NCBI RefSeq assembly: GCF_009733795.1
Contig: NZ_WNXX01000001.1
Location: forward strand, 186,001 to 250,000
DNA: 64,000 bases
DNA from: Actinotalea caeni
Lineage (GTDB): Bacteria; Actinomycetota; Actinomycetes; Actinomycetales; Beutenbergiaceae
Reading direction: 5' to 3'
A program made the position numbers and the translations under genes. Numbering within the stretch: position 1 is the first letter of the stretch; the number at the start of each line of letters is the position of its first letter. Below are positions 1-7,981 of the stretch, piece after piece. A model generated the notes under the pieces. That model had not been told where the DNA came from, did not search any database, and saw only the letters and a program-made list of their open reading frames with translations.

Positions 1-32
1 CCGAGCTCTACACCAGCAGGAACGGCGGATGA
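1..32 (+). CDS. 3' end of an upstream gene (frame uncertain)
   Basis: Only the last few codons could be present. Reading from base 3 gives a tail ending in TSRNGG and a TGA at 30-32. A second frame would end at 35-37. A strong hairpin follows immediately, which supports a gene ending here on the plus strand. The product cannot be identified. Confidence 0.3.
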   Translation, partial: ELYTSRNGG

Positions 33-45
33 GCTGATCAGACGT

Positions 46-72
46 CCGTCCCGGGTCCTCGACCCGGGACGG
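46..72 (+). terminator. Intrinsic terminator hairpin
   Basis: A perfect 12-bp stem (CCGTCCCGGGTC with its complement) closes on a 3-base loop. It lies just after the likely stop of the upstream gene and before the secreted-protein gene. There is no U-run, which is usual for GC-rich actinobacterial terminators. Confidence 0.7.
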
Positions 73-184
73 ACCGGCGGCGCCGGCCCTCCCTGGCCGG
101 CACCGCCTCCGGCAAGTCACCAACCGAACGGCATGCGCGACCGACGCCACGCCGGTCGTCGGCGTGCCTGGACAGGAGGCAAAG

Positions 185-2500
185 ATGCACACGGACACAG
201 GCGGACGACGGCGGGTGACCGCGGTCGTCGCGGGGGTGGCGATGGCCGCAGCCGGACTGGCGTCGACGTTGCCGGCCGCCGCCGACCCGTCGGCGACCGA
301 CCAGGTGATCTTCGAGGAGGACTTCTCCGCGGGTGAGCTGCCGGACGGCTTCGACGCCGTGCTCGGCGACTGGCAGGTCCTCGACGGCCGGCTGGTCTCG
401 ACCAGCGGCGAGGAGGCCGCACGGCTCGGGTTCGGTCCGCAGGCGCCGGAGAACTTCCGGCTCGAGGTGACCGCGGAGTTCGTCGAGGTCGAGAACGCCG
501 CGCGCTGGCTCAGCCTCGGGGTCGACTACCACGCCGATGAGCACTGGGGGGCGTGGGTGGGGCTGCGGAGCGAGACGACCGCCGCGAACGGTGTCGAGTT
601 CGTGCAGCGGCCGCGATCCGGCTCCAACGCGCTGAGCGCCTACCCCGGCCCGCTGGACATGGGGGTCGGTGAGCCGCACCGGCTCGTCGTCGAGGTGCGT
701 GGCACCTCGCTCACGCTCACGATCGACGACCAGCTCGCGCTCAGCACCGACGAGCTCACCCGGACCGACGGCGGCTTCGGGTTCCGCTACAGCCGCGCGA
801 CGGTCGCGTTCGACGACATCCGGATCACCGAGCTGGCGCCCGGGGCCACCGCGCCCAGCGCGCCGCAGAACGTGCACCTCCAGGAGTCCGGCGACACGGC
901 CACGATCACATGGGACGCCCCGGCCGATCCTGGCCTGGACCACGCCGGCGAGGTCGCGACGATCACCGGTTACGAGGTCGCGGCCGCACCCGTGGGCACG
1001 CCCGCGGACCAGCTGGCCTGGGCACCGGCGGCCGACGACGGCGCACACACCTTCACCGGGCTGCCCGGCGACGCCGAGCAGCTCCTCCACGTGCGAGCGA
1101 CGAACAGTGCCGGGCTGACCGGTCGGGCGGCATCGGTGATCACGCTGCGTGGCGCCGAGACGGTGGCGGGGCTCAAGCTCCGGCTCGAGAACGGGCCGTG
1201 GCCGACCTCGCACGTGCAGGGCATCGCCGTCGACACCGAGAAGGGTTTCGTCTACTACTCGTTCACCACGCTGCTGGTGAAGACCGACCTCGCCGGCAAC
1301 ATCGTCGGCACGGTCGGTGGGTTCACCGGGCACCTGGGAGACCTCGACCTCAACACCGAGGACGGTCGCGTCTACGGGTCGCTGGAGTACAAGGACGCCG
1401 AGGCCTTCTACATCGCGATCTTCGACGTCGACGAGATCGACGAGGTCGGCATGGACGCGCAGAACTCCGACGTCGTCTCGACCGTCTACCTCGAAGAGGT
1501 CGTCGAGGACTACACAGCGGACATGGACGGCGACGGCGTCTTCGACGGCAACACCGGCGACACCGCCGACCACCGCTACGGCTGCAGCGGGATCGACGGC
1601 GTGGCCTTCGGCCCGGCGTTCGGCGGGGTCGACGGTCCGCAGTACCTCACGGTCGCCTACGGGATCTACAGCAACACCGAGCGCACGGACAACGACCACC
1701 AGGTGCTGCTGCAGTACGACATCAGCGACTGGCCGGCCCTCGAGCGGCCGCTCACCGAGGAGGACCCGCACCACGTCGGTCCCGACGAGGTCGACGGCAA
1801 GTACTTCGTCTTCACGGGCAACACGACCTACGGGGTGCAGAACCTTGAGTTCGACCCATGGCTCGACCGGTGGTTCATGGGTGTCTACGTCGGCAAGAAG
1901 GCGCAGTTCCCGAACTTCCAGCTGTTCGCCGTCGACGCCGAGACCGCACCGGTGCAGCAGCCGCTCGTCGGTCTCGACGGCGAGGAGGGCCTGCTCATCG
2001 AGCTGGCCGAGGACGGTCTGGTCGACGAGACCACCGGGATCCGCGGCTGGTGGCGCGACGCCTCGGTCGGCATCCAGTCGCTCGGAGACGGGCTCTACTA
2101 CCTGAGCACGCAGACGAGCGCCGGTGGCCAGGGCGCGGTTCTCACCCTGGAGACCTGGACGGGTCGCACGAGCGAGCCGTTCGTGCCCGTCACCGGTGAC
2201 TTCCAGCCGGTGCCGCGGTGGAGCGCCGACGCGACGTACACCGCCGGGGACATGGTGATGGCCGACCGCACCTGGTGGCTGGCGACGTGGTGGACGCGCG
2301 ACCAGGAGCCGGGCGACCCGTACGGGCCGTGGCAGGAGATCCGCACCACCGACGACGGCGCCGCCGTGTGGACGCCGTCGCGGATCTTCGAGGCCGGCGA
2401 CGTCGTCGAGCACGACGGCGTCCGGTACGAGGCCCGCTGGTGGACCCGCAACCAGGAGCCCGGCACGGACGCCCACGGACCGTGGGAGGAGCTGGGCTGA
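185..2500 (+). CDS. Secreted multidomain protein: LamG-like, FnIII, propeller-like core, two chitin-binding (CBM5/12) repeats
   Basis: This 771-residue protein starts at the ATG at 185, five bases after an AGGAGG at 174-179; an upstream in-frame GTG at 164 precedes that site. A Sec signal peptide (GRRR, then an Ala/Val-rich core to about residue 33) is followed by a LamG-like jelly roll (about 40-215) and an FnIII domain (about 220-320). A long core (about 325-690) is rich in aromatic and acidic residues, with a DMDGDGVFDG calcium-loop-like motif. Two C-terminal repeats follow, each with an AGD plus WW(T)R(N/D)QEPG pattern, typical of chitin-binding type 3 modules. No catalytic family is recognised. 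The protein probably binds or senses polysaccharide outside the cell. The phosphatase and dehydrogenase genes follow after a terminator, so co-transcription is limited. Confidence 0.85.
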   Translation: MHTDTGGRRRVTAVVAGVAMAAAGLASTLPAAADPSATDQVIFEEDFSAGELPDGFDAVLGDWQVLDGRLVSTSGEEAARLGFGPQAPENFRLEVTAEFVEVENAARWLSLGVDYHADEHWGAWVGLRSETTAANGVEFVQRPRSGSNALSAYPGPLDMGVGEPHRLVVEVRGTSLTLTIDDQLALSTDELTRTDGGFGFRYSRATVAFDDIRITELAPGATAPSAPQNVHLQESGDTATITWDAPADPGLDHAGEVATITGYEVAAAPVGTPADQLAWAPAADDGAHTFTGLPGDAEQLLHVRATNSAGLTGRAASVITLRGAETVAGLKLRLENGPWPTSHVQGIAVDTEKGFVYYSFTTLLVKTDLAGNIVGTVGGFTGHLGDLDLNTEDGRVYGSLEYKDAEAFYIAIFDVDEIDEVGMDAQNSDVVSTVYLEEVVEDYTADMDGDGVFDGNTGDTADHRYGCSGIDGVAFGPAFGGVDGPQYLTVAYGIYSNTERTDNDHQVLLQYDISDWPALERPLTEEDPHHVGPDEVDGKYFVFTGNTTYGVQNLEFDPWLDRWFMGVYVGKKAQFPNFQLFAVDAETAPVQQPLVGLDGEEGLLIELAEDGLVDETTGIRGWWRDASVGIQSLGDGLYYLSTQTSAGGQGAVLTLETWTGRTSEPFVPVTGDFQPVPRWSADATYTAGDMVMADRTWWLATWWTRDQEPGDPYGPWQEIRTTDDGAAVWTPSRIFEAGDVVEHDGVRYEARWWTRNQEPGTDAHGPWEELG

Positions 2501-2505
2501 TCGGA

Positions 2506-2544
2506 GTGCCCGGGTCGCCGGCACGCCGTCGGCGACCCGGGCAC
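2506..2544 (+). terminator. Terminator or attenuator hairpin
   Basis: A perfect 15-bp inverted repeat (GTGCCCGGGTCGCCG and complement) with a 9-base loop starts five bases after the preceding stop and ends ten bases before the AGGAG of the next gene. It should end transcription of the secreted-protein gene, or limit read-through into the araL-like gene. Confidence 0.75.
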
Positions 2545-2567
2545 CTGCCCCGCAGGAGATGAACCGC

Positions 2568-3413
2568 ATGACCACGACCCCGCCGCCGCCCGAGCGGCTC
2601 TACGACGCGTACCTGTTCGACCTCGACGGGACGATCTACCTCGGCGAGGAGCTGCTGCCCGGCGCCCGCGAGGTGCTGACGGAGCTGCGGGAGCGCGACA
2701 TCCCGGTGCGCTTCCTGTCCAACAACCCGACGAAGAGCGCGCACGAGTACTCGGACAAGCTCACCCGGCTCGGGATCCCCACGCCGGTCACGGAGATCAC
2801 CAGCACGGTGGGCGCCACCACGCGCTGGCTGCTCACCCACCACCCGGGCGCCACCGTGTTCCCCATCGCGGAGCAGCCCCTGATCGACGCGTTCGCGGCG
2901 GCGGGCATCGCGACGAGCGAGGACCCCGAGCGGATCGACGTCGTCGTGGCCTCCTACGACCGTGGGTTCGACTACCGCAAGCTCCAGATCGCCTTCGACG
3001 CGATCTGGTACCACCGCAGGGCCGTGCTGGTGGCCACCAACCCGGACCGGTACTGCCCCTACCCCGGCGGCCGCGGCGAGCCCGACTGCGCGGCGGTCGT
3101 CGCCGCGATCGAGGCCAGCACCGGTGTGCGGTGCAGCCAGGTGATCGGCAAGCCGGACCCGGCGATCGCCGCGCTGGCGCTCGACGGTCTCGACGTCGAC
3201 CCCGCGCGGTGCGCCATGGTGGGCGACCGGCTCGCCACCGACGTCGCGCTCGGTCGTCGTGCCGGGATGGTGTCGGTCCTCGTGCTCACGGGCGACTCCG
3301 ACGCCGACGACGTCCGCGCGGCGGCGCCCGAGCAGCGCCCCACCCATGTGGTCGACGGACTCGGCCAGCTGATCCCATCCGGGGTCGGCCACGACCGCAT
3401 CGGGGCGCTGTGA
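2568..3413 (+). CDS. HAD-IIA sugar/glycerol phosphatase (AraL/NagD-like)
   Basis: The product is a cytosolic phosphohydrolase of the haloacid dehalogenase superfamily, subclass IIA. All four HAD motifs are visible: DLDGT near residue 18 (nucleophile and acid/base Asp), SNNPT (motif II), the Lys of GKPDP (motif III), and GDR..TD (motif IV). The C2 cap lies between motifs II and III. The 281-residue length fits NagD/AraL proteins. The ATG at 2568 sits nine bases after AGGAG, so it is preferred over the ATG at 2559, which abuts the ribosome-binding site. The stop overlaps the GTG of the araM-like gene by four bases, so translation is coupled. The same araL-araM order occurs in the Bacillus subtilis arabinose operon. 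The substrate is not evident from sequence. Confidence 0.9.
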   Translation: MTTTPPPPERLYDAYLFDLDGTIYLGEELLPGAREVLTELRERDIPVRFLSNNPTKSAHEYSDKLTRLGIPTPVTEITSTVGATTRWLLTHHPGATVFPIAEQPLIDAFAAAGIATSEDPERIDVVVASYDRGFDYRKLQIAFDAIWYHRRAVLVATNPDRYCPYPGGRGEPDCAAVVAAIEASTGVRCSQVIGKPDPAIAALALDGLDVDPARCAMVGDRLATDVALGRRAGMVSVLVLTGDSDADDVRAAAPEQRPTHVVDGLGQLIPSGVGHDRIGAL

Positions 3414-4798
3414 CCCCCGACCCCGTGACGACAGACCGCCCCGCGAGCCGTATCGAGCGTGCGCTGCGCACCGCCGACGAGACCAGGGTCATCGAGTTGG
3501 GCAGCGGTGCCATCCGACGCACCGGTCGCGTGTTCGCCGACCTCTTCGACAGCAGCCCCGCCCTGGTGGTCGCCGACGAGAACACCTTCGCCCGCGCAGG
3601 CGAGGCGGTGCTCGCGTCGTTGCGTGAGGCGGGCGTCCCGCTGGCCGCCGACCCGCTGGTGCTCCCGGGCCGGCCCACCCTGTACGGCGACTACACCAAC
3701 GTCACGATCGTGCGGGAACGACTCGCGGCGCTGCCCGGCGCCGTGGCGTGCTCGATCGCGGCCGGCACCCTCAACGACATCACGAAGCTGGCCTCGGGCG
3801 AGCTCGGCCGGCCCTACCTGAACGTGTGCACGGCTCCCTCGGTCGACGGCTACAGCGCCTTCGGCGCCGCGATCGCGATCGACGGCTTCAAGATCACCCG
3901 GTCCTGCCCGGCCCCCGAGGGTCTGGTCGCCGACCTCGACCTGCTGCGGACCGCGCCGCAGCGACTGACGGCGACCGGGTTCGGCGACCTGTCCGAGAAG
4001 ATCCCGGCGGGCGCGGACTGGATCCTGGCCGACGAGCTCGGGGTCGAGCCGATCGACCCGGTGGCGTGGTCGCTGGTGCAGGACTCCGCACGCGAGGTAC
4101 TGCTGCGACCGGAGGCGGTCGCCGCCGCCGACCCGGACGCGATCGAGGCTCTCTCGGAGGCGCTGCTGCTGTCCGGGCTCGCGATGCAGGCGACGAAGTC
4201 CTCGCGGCCTGCCTCGGGCGCGGGGCACCAGTTCTCCCACCTGTGGGAGATGGAGGGGCACGGGCTCGATCTCGAGCCGCCGCTGTCCCACGGGTTCAAG
4301 GTCGGCATCGGGTCGATCGCGTCCTGCGCCCTCTGGGAGGTGGCCCTGGCTCTCGACGTCGCGGCGATCGACGCCGACGAGGTGGTCTCGCGCGCTCCTG
4401 CGCCTGCCGAGCTCGAGCGCAGGGTCCGGCGGGCCGTCTCCCCCGCGTTCGCGGACGAGGCCGTCGTGGCCTCGGAGCGCAAGCAGCTGCGCGGGACGGC
4501 GTTGCGGGAGCGTCTCGAGAGGATCCGCCGGGCCTGGCCGACGATCGTCGCCCGGGCCCGCGAGCAGCTGGTCGGACCGGCGCGGATGATGGAGCTGCTG
4601 CGCGCCGCCGGCACCCCGCACCACCCGGTGCTGATCGGGATCGACATGGAGCGGTTCCGCGCCTCCCACCACGCCGCGCGCATGATCCGCACGCGCTACA
4701 CGATCCTCGACGTGCTCGCCGACCTCGGGGCGCTGGACGACGCGATCGACCGCCTGTTCGCACCCGACGGCTTCTGGGGACGGCACCCGGAGCCGTAG
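3410..4798 (+). CDS. araM: sn-Glycerol-1-phosphate dehydrogenase family (AraM/EgsA-like)
   Basis: The family reduces dihydroxyacetone phosphate to sn-glycerol-1-phosphate with NAD(P)H, using Ni or Zn. The 462-residue protein shows the family nucleotide-binding signature around AAGTLNDITKL, the PSVDGYSAFG segment, and the metal-ligand region with HLWEMEGHGLD and LSHGFKVG. The start is a GTG overlapping the TGA of the araL-like gene; another GTG five codons later is possible. Pairing with a HAD-IIA phosphatase suggests that a glycerol- or sugar-phosphate is made or removed by the two enzymes together. In Bacillus, G1P feeds ether-type lipids through PcrB, but no PcrB homologue is in this window. 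Confidence 0.88.
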   Translation: MTPDPVTTDRPASRIERALRTADETRVIELGSGAIRRTGRVFADLFDSSPALVVADENTFARAGEAVLASLREAGVPLAADPLVLPGRPTLYGDYTNVTIVRERLAALPGAVACSIAAGTLNDITKLASGELGRPYLNVCTAPSVDGYSAFGAAIAIDGFKITRSCPAPEGLVADLDLLRTAPQRLTATGFGDLSEKIPAGADWILADELGVEPIDPVAWSLVQDSAREVLLRPEAVAAADPDAIEALSEALLLSGLAMQATKSSRPASGAGHQFSHLWEMEGHGLDLEPPLSHGFKVGIGSIASCALWEVALALDVAAIDADEVVSRAPAPAELERRVRRAVSPAFADEAVVASERKQLRGTALRERLERIRRAWPTIVARAREQLVGPARMMELLRAAGTPHHPVLIGIDMERFRASHHAARMIRTRYTILDVLADLGALDDAIDRLFAPDGFWGRHPEP

Positions 4799-4835
4799 CC
4801 CTGCCTCGAGCGCCCCGTCCGCGCCCGGGAGGAGG

Positions 4836-5630
4836 TCAGTCCTTGATCGCGCCGGCCGTCAGCCCGCGCTCGAAGTGGCGCTGGAACGCCACGTAGGTGA
4901 CCACGATGGGTAGGCACATCAGCGTCAGCGCGGCGAAGATCTTCGGTACGTCGGAGCCGTAGGTGCTCGTGAAGTAGGTCGGGATCTGCGTGACGGCCTG
5001 CATGCCCGGATCGGTGAGGAACAGCAGCGGGAGGAAGAACTCGTTCCACGCGTTCAGGAAGGACCAGACGATCACGACCGCCACGATCGCCCTCGACAAG
5101 GGCACGACCACGCGGACGAGCGTCGTGAAGCTCGTGGCGCCGTCGATCTTGGCGGCGTCGAGGAGCTCGTCGGGCACGTTGCGCATGTAGTTCCGGGTCA
5201 GCAGCACCGTCATCGGGAGGATGATCGCCGACAGCGGCCCGATGACGGCGACGTAGTTGTTGAACAGGCCCAGCTCGCGGATGATGAGGAACATGGGCAC
5301 CGTCAGCGCGATGCCTGGCAGCATGAGCCCCGCCACGACGGCCATGAACAGCAGCTGCTTGCCCGGCATCTCGAGCTTCGACAGGGCGAAGCCCGCGAGC
5401 AGGGTGCACAGCGTGACGGTCACCACCGTGCCGGCCGAGATGATCAGGCTGTTGGTGATGAACTGCAGGAACGGCGTCTGTGTGAAGACCGCTGCGTAGT
5501 TGGCGCGCGCACCCTGCCCCTGGAAGCTGACGAGCACGACCCAGAGCAGCGGGAAGGCGAACGGGAGCACGAGGACGGTCGCGAGGACCTGGTAGAGGAT
5601 GCGTGCGCGGATGGTTGCTCGCCCGAACAT
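4836..5630 (-). CDS. Carbohydrate ABC transporter permease (AraQ/MalG-like)
   Basis: This 264-residue membrane subunit of a binding-protein-dependent sugar importer has about six transmembrane helices. It carries the EAA-type cytoplasmic loop (DAAKIDGATSF followed by a VVPLSR ending) that docks to the ATPase. The ATG at 5630 overlaps the stop of the upstream permease by one base (TGATG), with GGGAGAG six bases before it. It is the last gene of the operon, converging on the araM-like gene. The operon encodes no ATPase, so a shared MsiK/MsmX-type ATPase elsewhere probably energises it. Confidence 0.93.
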   Translation of the reverse strand: MFGRATIRARILYQVLATVLVLPFAFPLLWVVLVSFQGQGARANYAAVFTQTPFLQFITNSLIISAGTVVTVTLCTLLAGFALSKLEMPGKQLLFMAVVAGLMLPGIALTVPMFLIIRELGLFNNYVAVIGPLSAIILPMTVLLTRNYMRNVPDELLDAAKIDGATSFTTLVRVVVPLSRAIVAVVIVWSFLNAWNEFFLPLLFLTDPGMQAVTQIPTYFTSTYGSDVPKIFAALTLMCLPIVVTYVAFQRHFERGLTAGAIKD

Positions 5631-6550
5631 CAGCTCTCCCGATCGAGTCGGTACAGGCGCATCTGGACCGCGGTGAGGAGCAGCGCCAGCGCGAGCACGA
5701 TCATCGAGAGCGCTGCGCCGTAGCCGACGTTGAACTGCATGATCGCCTCCTTGTAGATGTACGTCGTGAGGAACTCGGTGCTCCGCGCCGGACCGCCACC
5801 GGTGATCAGGAAGACGATGTCGAAGGTCTTCAGCGACCCGATGACCCCGGTGAGTGCGAGCGTCACGTGCGTCATGCGCAGCTGCGGGACGACGATGCTG
5901 CGCACGGTGCGGACCGTTCCGGCGCCGTCGATCTGAGCGGCCTCCAGCTGCGAGGCCTCCACCTGCGAGAGCGCGGCCTGGTACAGCAGGAAGCTGAACC
6001 CCGTCCACGAGAAGACGTTGACCGCCATCAGAGCCAGCAGCGCCACCTGGGGGTCTGCGACCCACGCGCGCTGGAGCGCGTCGAGCCCGACAGCGTCCAG
6101 CAGCGCGTTGAGCTGCCCGTCCGGGCGGAAGAACTGGCGGAACGCAGCCGAGATCGCAGCCGGCGCGAGCACGACCGGGACGAAGACCACCGCACGGTAG
6201 ACGCCGCGGCCGTACACCGGGCCGCTGAGCACCAGTGCGATGAGCAGCCCGAGCCCCATCTGGACAAGGATCGTGACGACCCCGAACAGTGCGACGTTCC
6301 TCAGGGCCGTCCAGAAGATCGGGTCGGCAAGGAGCCGAGCGTAGTTGCCGCCTCCTACCTGCGTCGGCTCGGGATCCAGGCCGTTCCAGTCGAGCGTGGA
6401 GACCCAGCTGTTGTAGACGACGCCGACGTAGATGATGCCGACGATGAGCATCAGGGCGGGGATGACGTAGAGATAGGCCGTCAGGCGAGCGCGTCGGCTG
6501 CGGAGCCTGGACCTGCCTGCCGCGGCCGTCGTGGCTGTCGTGGCGGTCAT
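5630..6550 (-). CDS. Carbohydrate ABC transporter permease (AraP/MalF-like)
   Basis: This is the 306-residue partner permease of the AraQ-like protein. It begins with a basic cytosolic tail and has about six helices, with an EAA loop (EAAQIDGAGTV...VPQLR) near residue 200. I chose the ATG at 6550 because the only longer start, a GTG at 6589, lies inside a strong hairpin between this gene and the solute-binding protein gene. Together the two permeases form the channel for the sugar delivered by the lipoprotein encoded just upstream. Confidence 0.92.
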   Translation of the reverse strand: MTATTATTAAAGRSRLRSRRARLTAYLYVIPALMLIVGIIYVGVVYNSWVSTLDWNGLDPEPTQVGGGNYARLLADPIFWTALRNVALFGVVTILVQMGLGLLIALVLSGPVYGRGVYRAVVFVPVVLAPAAISAAFRQFFRPDGQLNALLDAVGLDALQRAWVADPQVALLALMAVNVFSWTGFSFLLYQAALSQVEASQLEAAQIDGAGTVRTVRSIVVPQLRMTHVTLALTGVIGSLKTFDIVFLITGGGPARSTEFLTTYIYKEAIMQFNVGYGAALSMIVLALALLLTAVQMRLYRLDRES

Positions 6551-6564
6551 GGTTGTCCAATCCC

Positions 6565-6595
6565 GGGACGGTGCCGCTGCGGACGGCACCGTCCC
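6565..6595 (-). terminator. Intra-operon hairpin between binding-protein and permease genes
   Basis: A perfect 12-bp stem (GGGACGGTGCCG and complement) with a 7-base loop fills the 55-bp gap. Such hairpins after binding-protein genes often cause partial termination or protect the 3' end of the upstream message, giving more binding protein than permease. There is no U-run. Confidence 0.65.
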
Positions 6596-6605
6596 AGCCG
6601 TCGGA

Positions 6606-7937
6606 TCACTGGAGGGATGCGTCGATGGCCGCCTGCACGGCGGCGGCAGCGTCCTCGGGCGACTGCTGGCCCGAGGCGACCGCCGCCAGCGCGTCGCCGA
6701 GAGCCGTCCGCACGTCGGCGCTGTCGATCTCGCGCTGCCCGACCAGGTTCTCGAGCGCGGGGGCCTGCGCCTCCAGTGCCTCCTCCTGCTCCGGTGTCAT
6801 CACGTCGGACAGGTCCAGCGGCACGCTCACCAGTGCCGGCTGCTGGACGGTCGTCGCCATCAGCTCCTGGCCCTCCTGGCTCGCGGTCAGCCAGAGGACG
6901 AGCTCTGCGGCCTCGTCCTTGTGGTTGCTCGACGAGGCGACGGCGAACCCCACGTCCGGGCCGCCGAACATCAGACCGGTCTGACCGCCGGGGACCACCT
7001 GCGGGAAGAAGTACGGCATGAACACCGTGCTGGTGTCGAAGGCGTCGCCGTAGGTCTCGGCATACGCCTCCATCGAGGTGGTTGTCGTGTCCGCGTTCTG
7101 CCACGAGCCGAAGGCGATCAGTACCGCCTCGCCTCTCCGGAACGCGTCGTTCGCGTCCGGGTACGCAGTGAGCCCCAGAGCGCCCTCGTCGACGATCCCC
7201 TCGGTGAAGAACGACTGCCACACCTCGAACGCCTGCACGAACGCCGGCGCGTCGAACGGGGTCTCGCCGGCGAGAGCCGCGTAGAGCTCGCCGGGAGCGA
7301 TCTGGTTGACGATCGCCTGGTAGACGTCGATGTTGTGCCAGGCGTCCTTGCCGCCGTGCGCCATGCACGTCAGACCCTCCGCACGGACGGCAGCGCAGAA
7401 CTGGGTCAGCTCCGCGAACGTCGTCGGCACGGTCAGCCCGAGCTCGTCCACGAGGGTCTGGTTTGCCCAGACCAGGCCTCCCCCGGTCACCATCCAGGGC
7501 AGTGCGACCTGCTTTTCGTCAGCGCGCAGCTGCGCAGATGACGGCAGCTGGTCAGGCCAGTCCGCGCCGAGAGCCTCCTCGGCGTAGAGCGTGAGGTCCT
7601 CCGCGAGCGGCGCGAACTGCGTCGTCAGCGCCCCGACCTGGAGCCCGAAGACGTCCGGCCCCGAGCCCGACTGCAGCGCCAGCTGCGTGGTGTTCACGTA
7701 GTCGGAGTACTGGATGAAGCGGTGCTCGACCGTGATGCCCTCGTGCTGCGCCTCGAAGGCGTCGATGTACGTCGCAGCGTTGTCCGCGCTCGGGTTCCAC
7801 GACCAGAACGTGAGGGTGACGGGACCGTCGCCGCTGTCGGCCTGGTCGCCGTCACCTCCGCATGCTGCGAGAGTGACGGCCGCTGCGGCGGCCAGGGAGA
7901 GCAAGGCCGCAGCTCTGCGGCGTGCGTGGTCATTCAT
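6606..7937 (-). CDS. Sugar-binding lipoprotein of ABC importer (AraN-like, SBP family 1)
   Basis: This extracellular solute-binding protein has a lipoprotein signal ending in LAACGG, so it is anchored to the outer face of the membrane. The mature part shows family features such as TFWSWNPSADN near the start of domain 1 and FWKVW-like helices. The ATG at 7937 is preceded by AAGGAGT at a good distance; the frame stays open upstream but lacks a better start. The length of 443 residues is normal for oligosaccharide or monosaccharide binders. The ligand is unknown, and synteny with araL-araM hints at a pentose or a derivative. A hairpin follows the gene. Confidence 0.93.
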   Translation of the reverse strand: MNDHARRRAAALLSLAAAAAVTLAACGGDGDQADSGDGPVTLTFWSWNPSADNAATYIDAFEAQHEGITVEHRFIQYSDYVNTTQLALQSGSGPDVFGLQVGALTTQFAPLAEDLTLYAEEALGADWPDQLPSSAQLRADEKQVALPWMVTGGGLVWANQTLVDELGLTVPTTFAELTQFCAAVRAEGLTCMAHGGKDAWHNIDVYQAIVNQIAPGELYAALAGETPFDAPAFVQAFEVWQSFFTEGIVDEGALGLTAYPDANDAFRRGEAVLIAFGSWQNADTTTTSMEAYAETYGDAFDTSTVFMPYFFPQVVPGGQTGLMFGGPDVGFAVASSSNHKDEAAELVLWLTASQEGQELMATTVQQPALVSVPLDLSDVMTPEQEEALEAQAPALENLVGQREIDSADVRTALGDALAAVASGQQSPEDAAAAVQAAIDASLQ

Positions 7938-7981
7938 GGGTCGTACTCCTTCCGGACGGTGCATCGTGGGCGTGGGTGGTG

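Noticed and set aside
38-2575. Very long minus-strand frame of 845 codons opposite the secreted protein gene
   Set aside because: Arg/Val/Asp-rich composition with no motifs. It is the mirror of a GC-rich coding region whose plus-strand product has a signal peptide and recognisable domains.
6551-6589. Longer start (GTG at 6589) for the AraP-like permease
   Set aside because: It lies inside a perfect hairpin and adds residues unlike the family.
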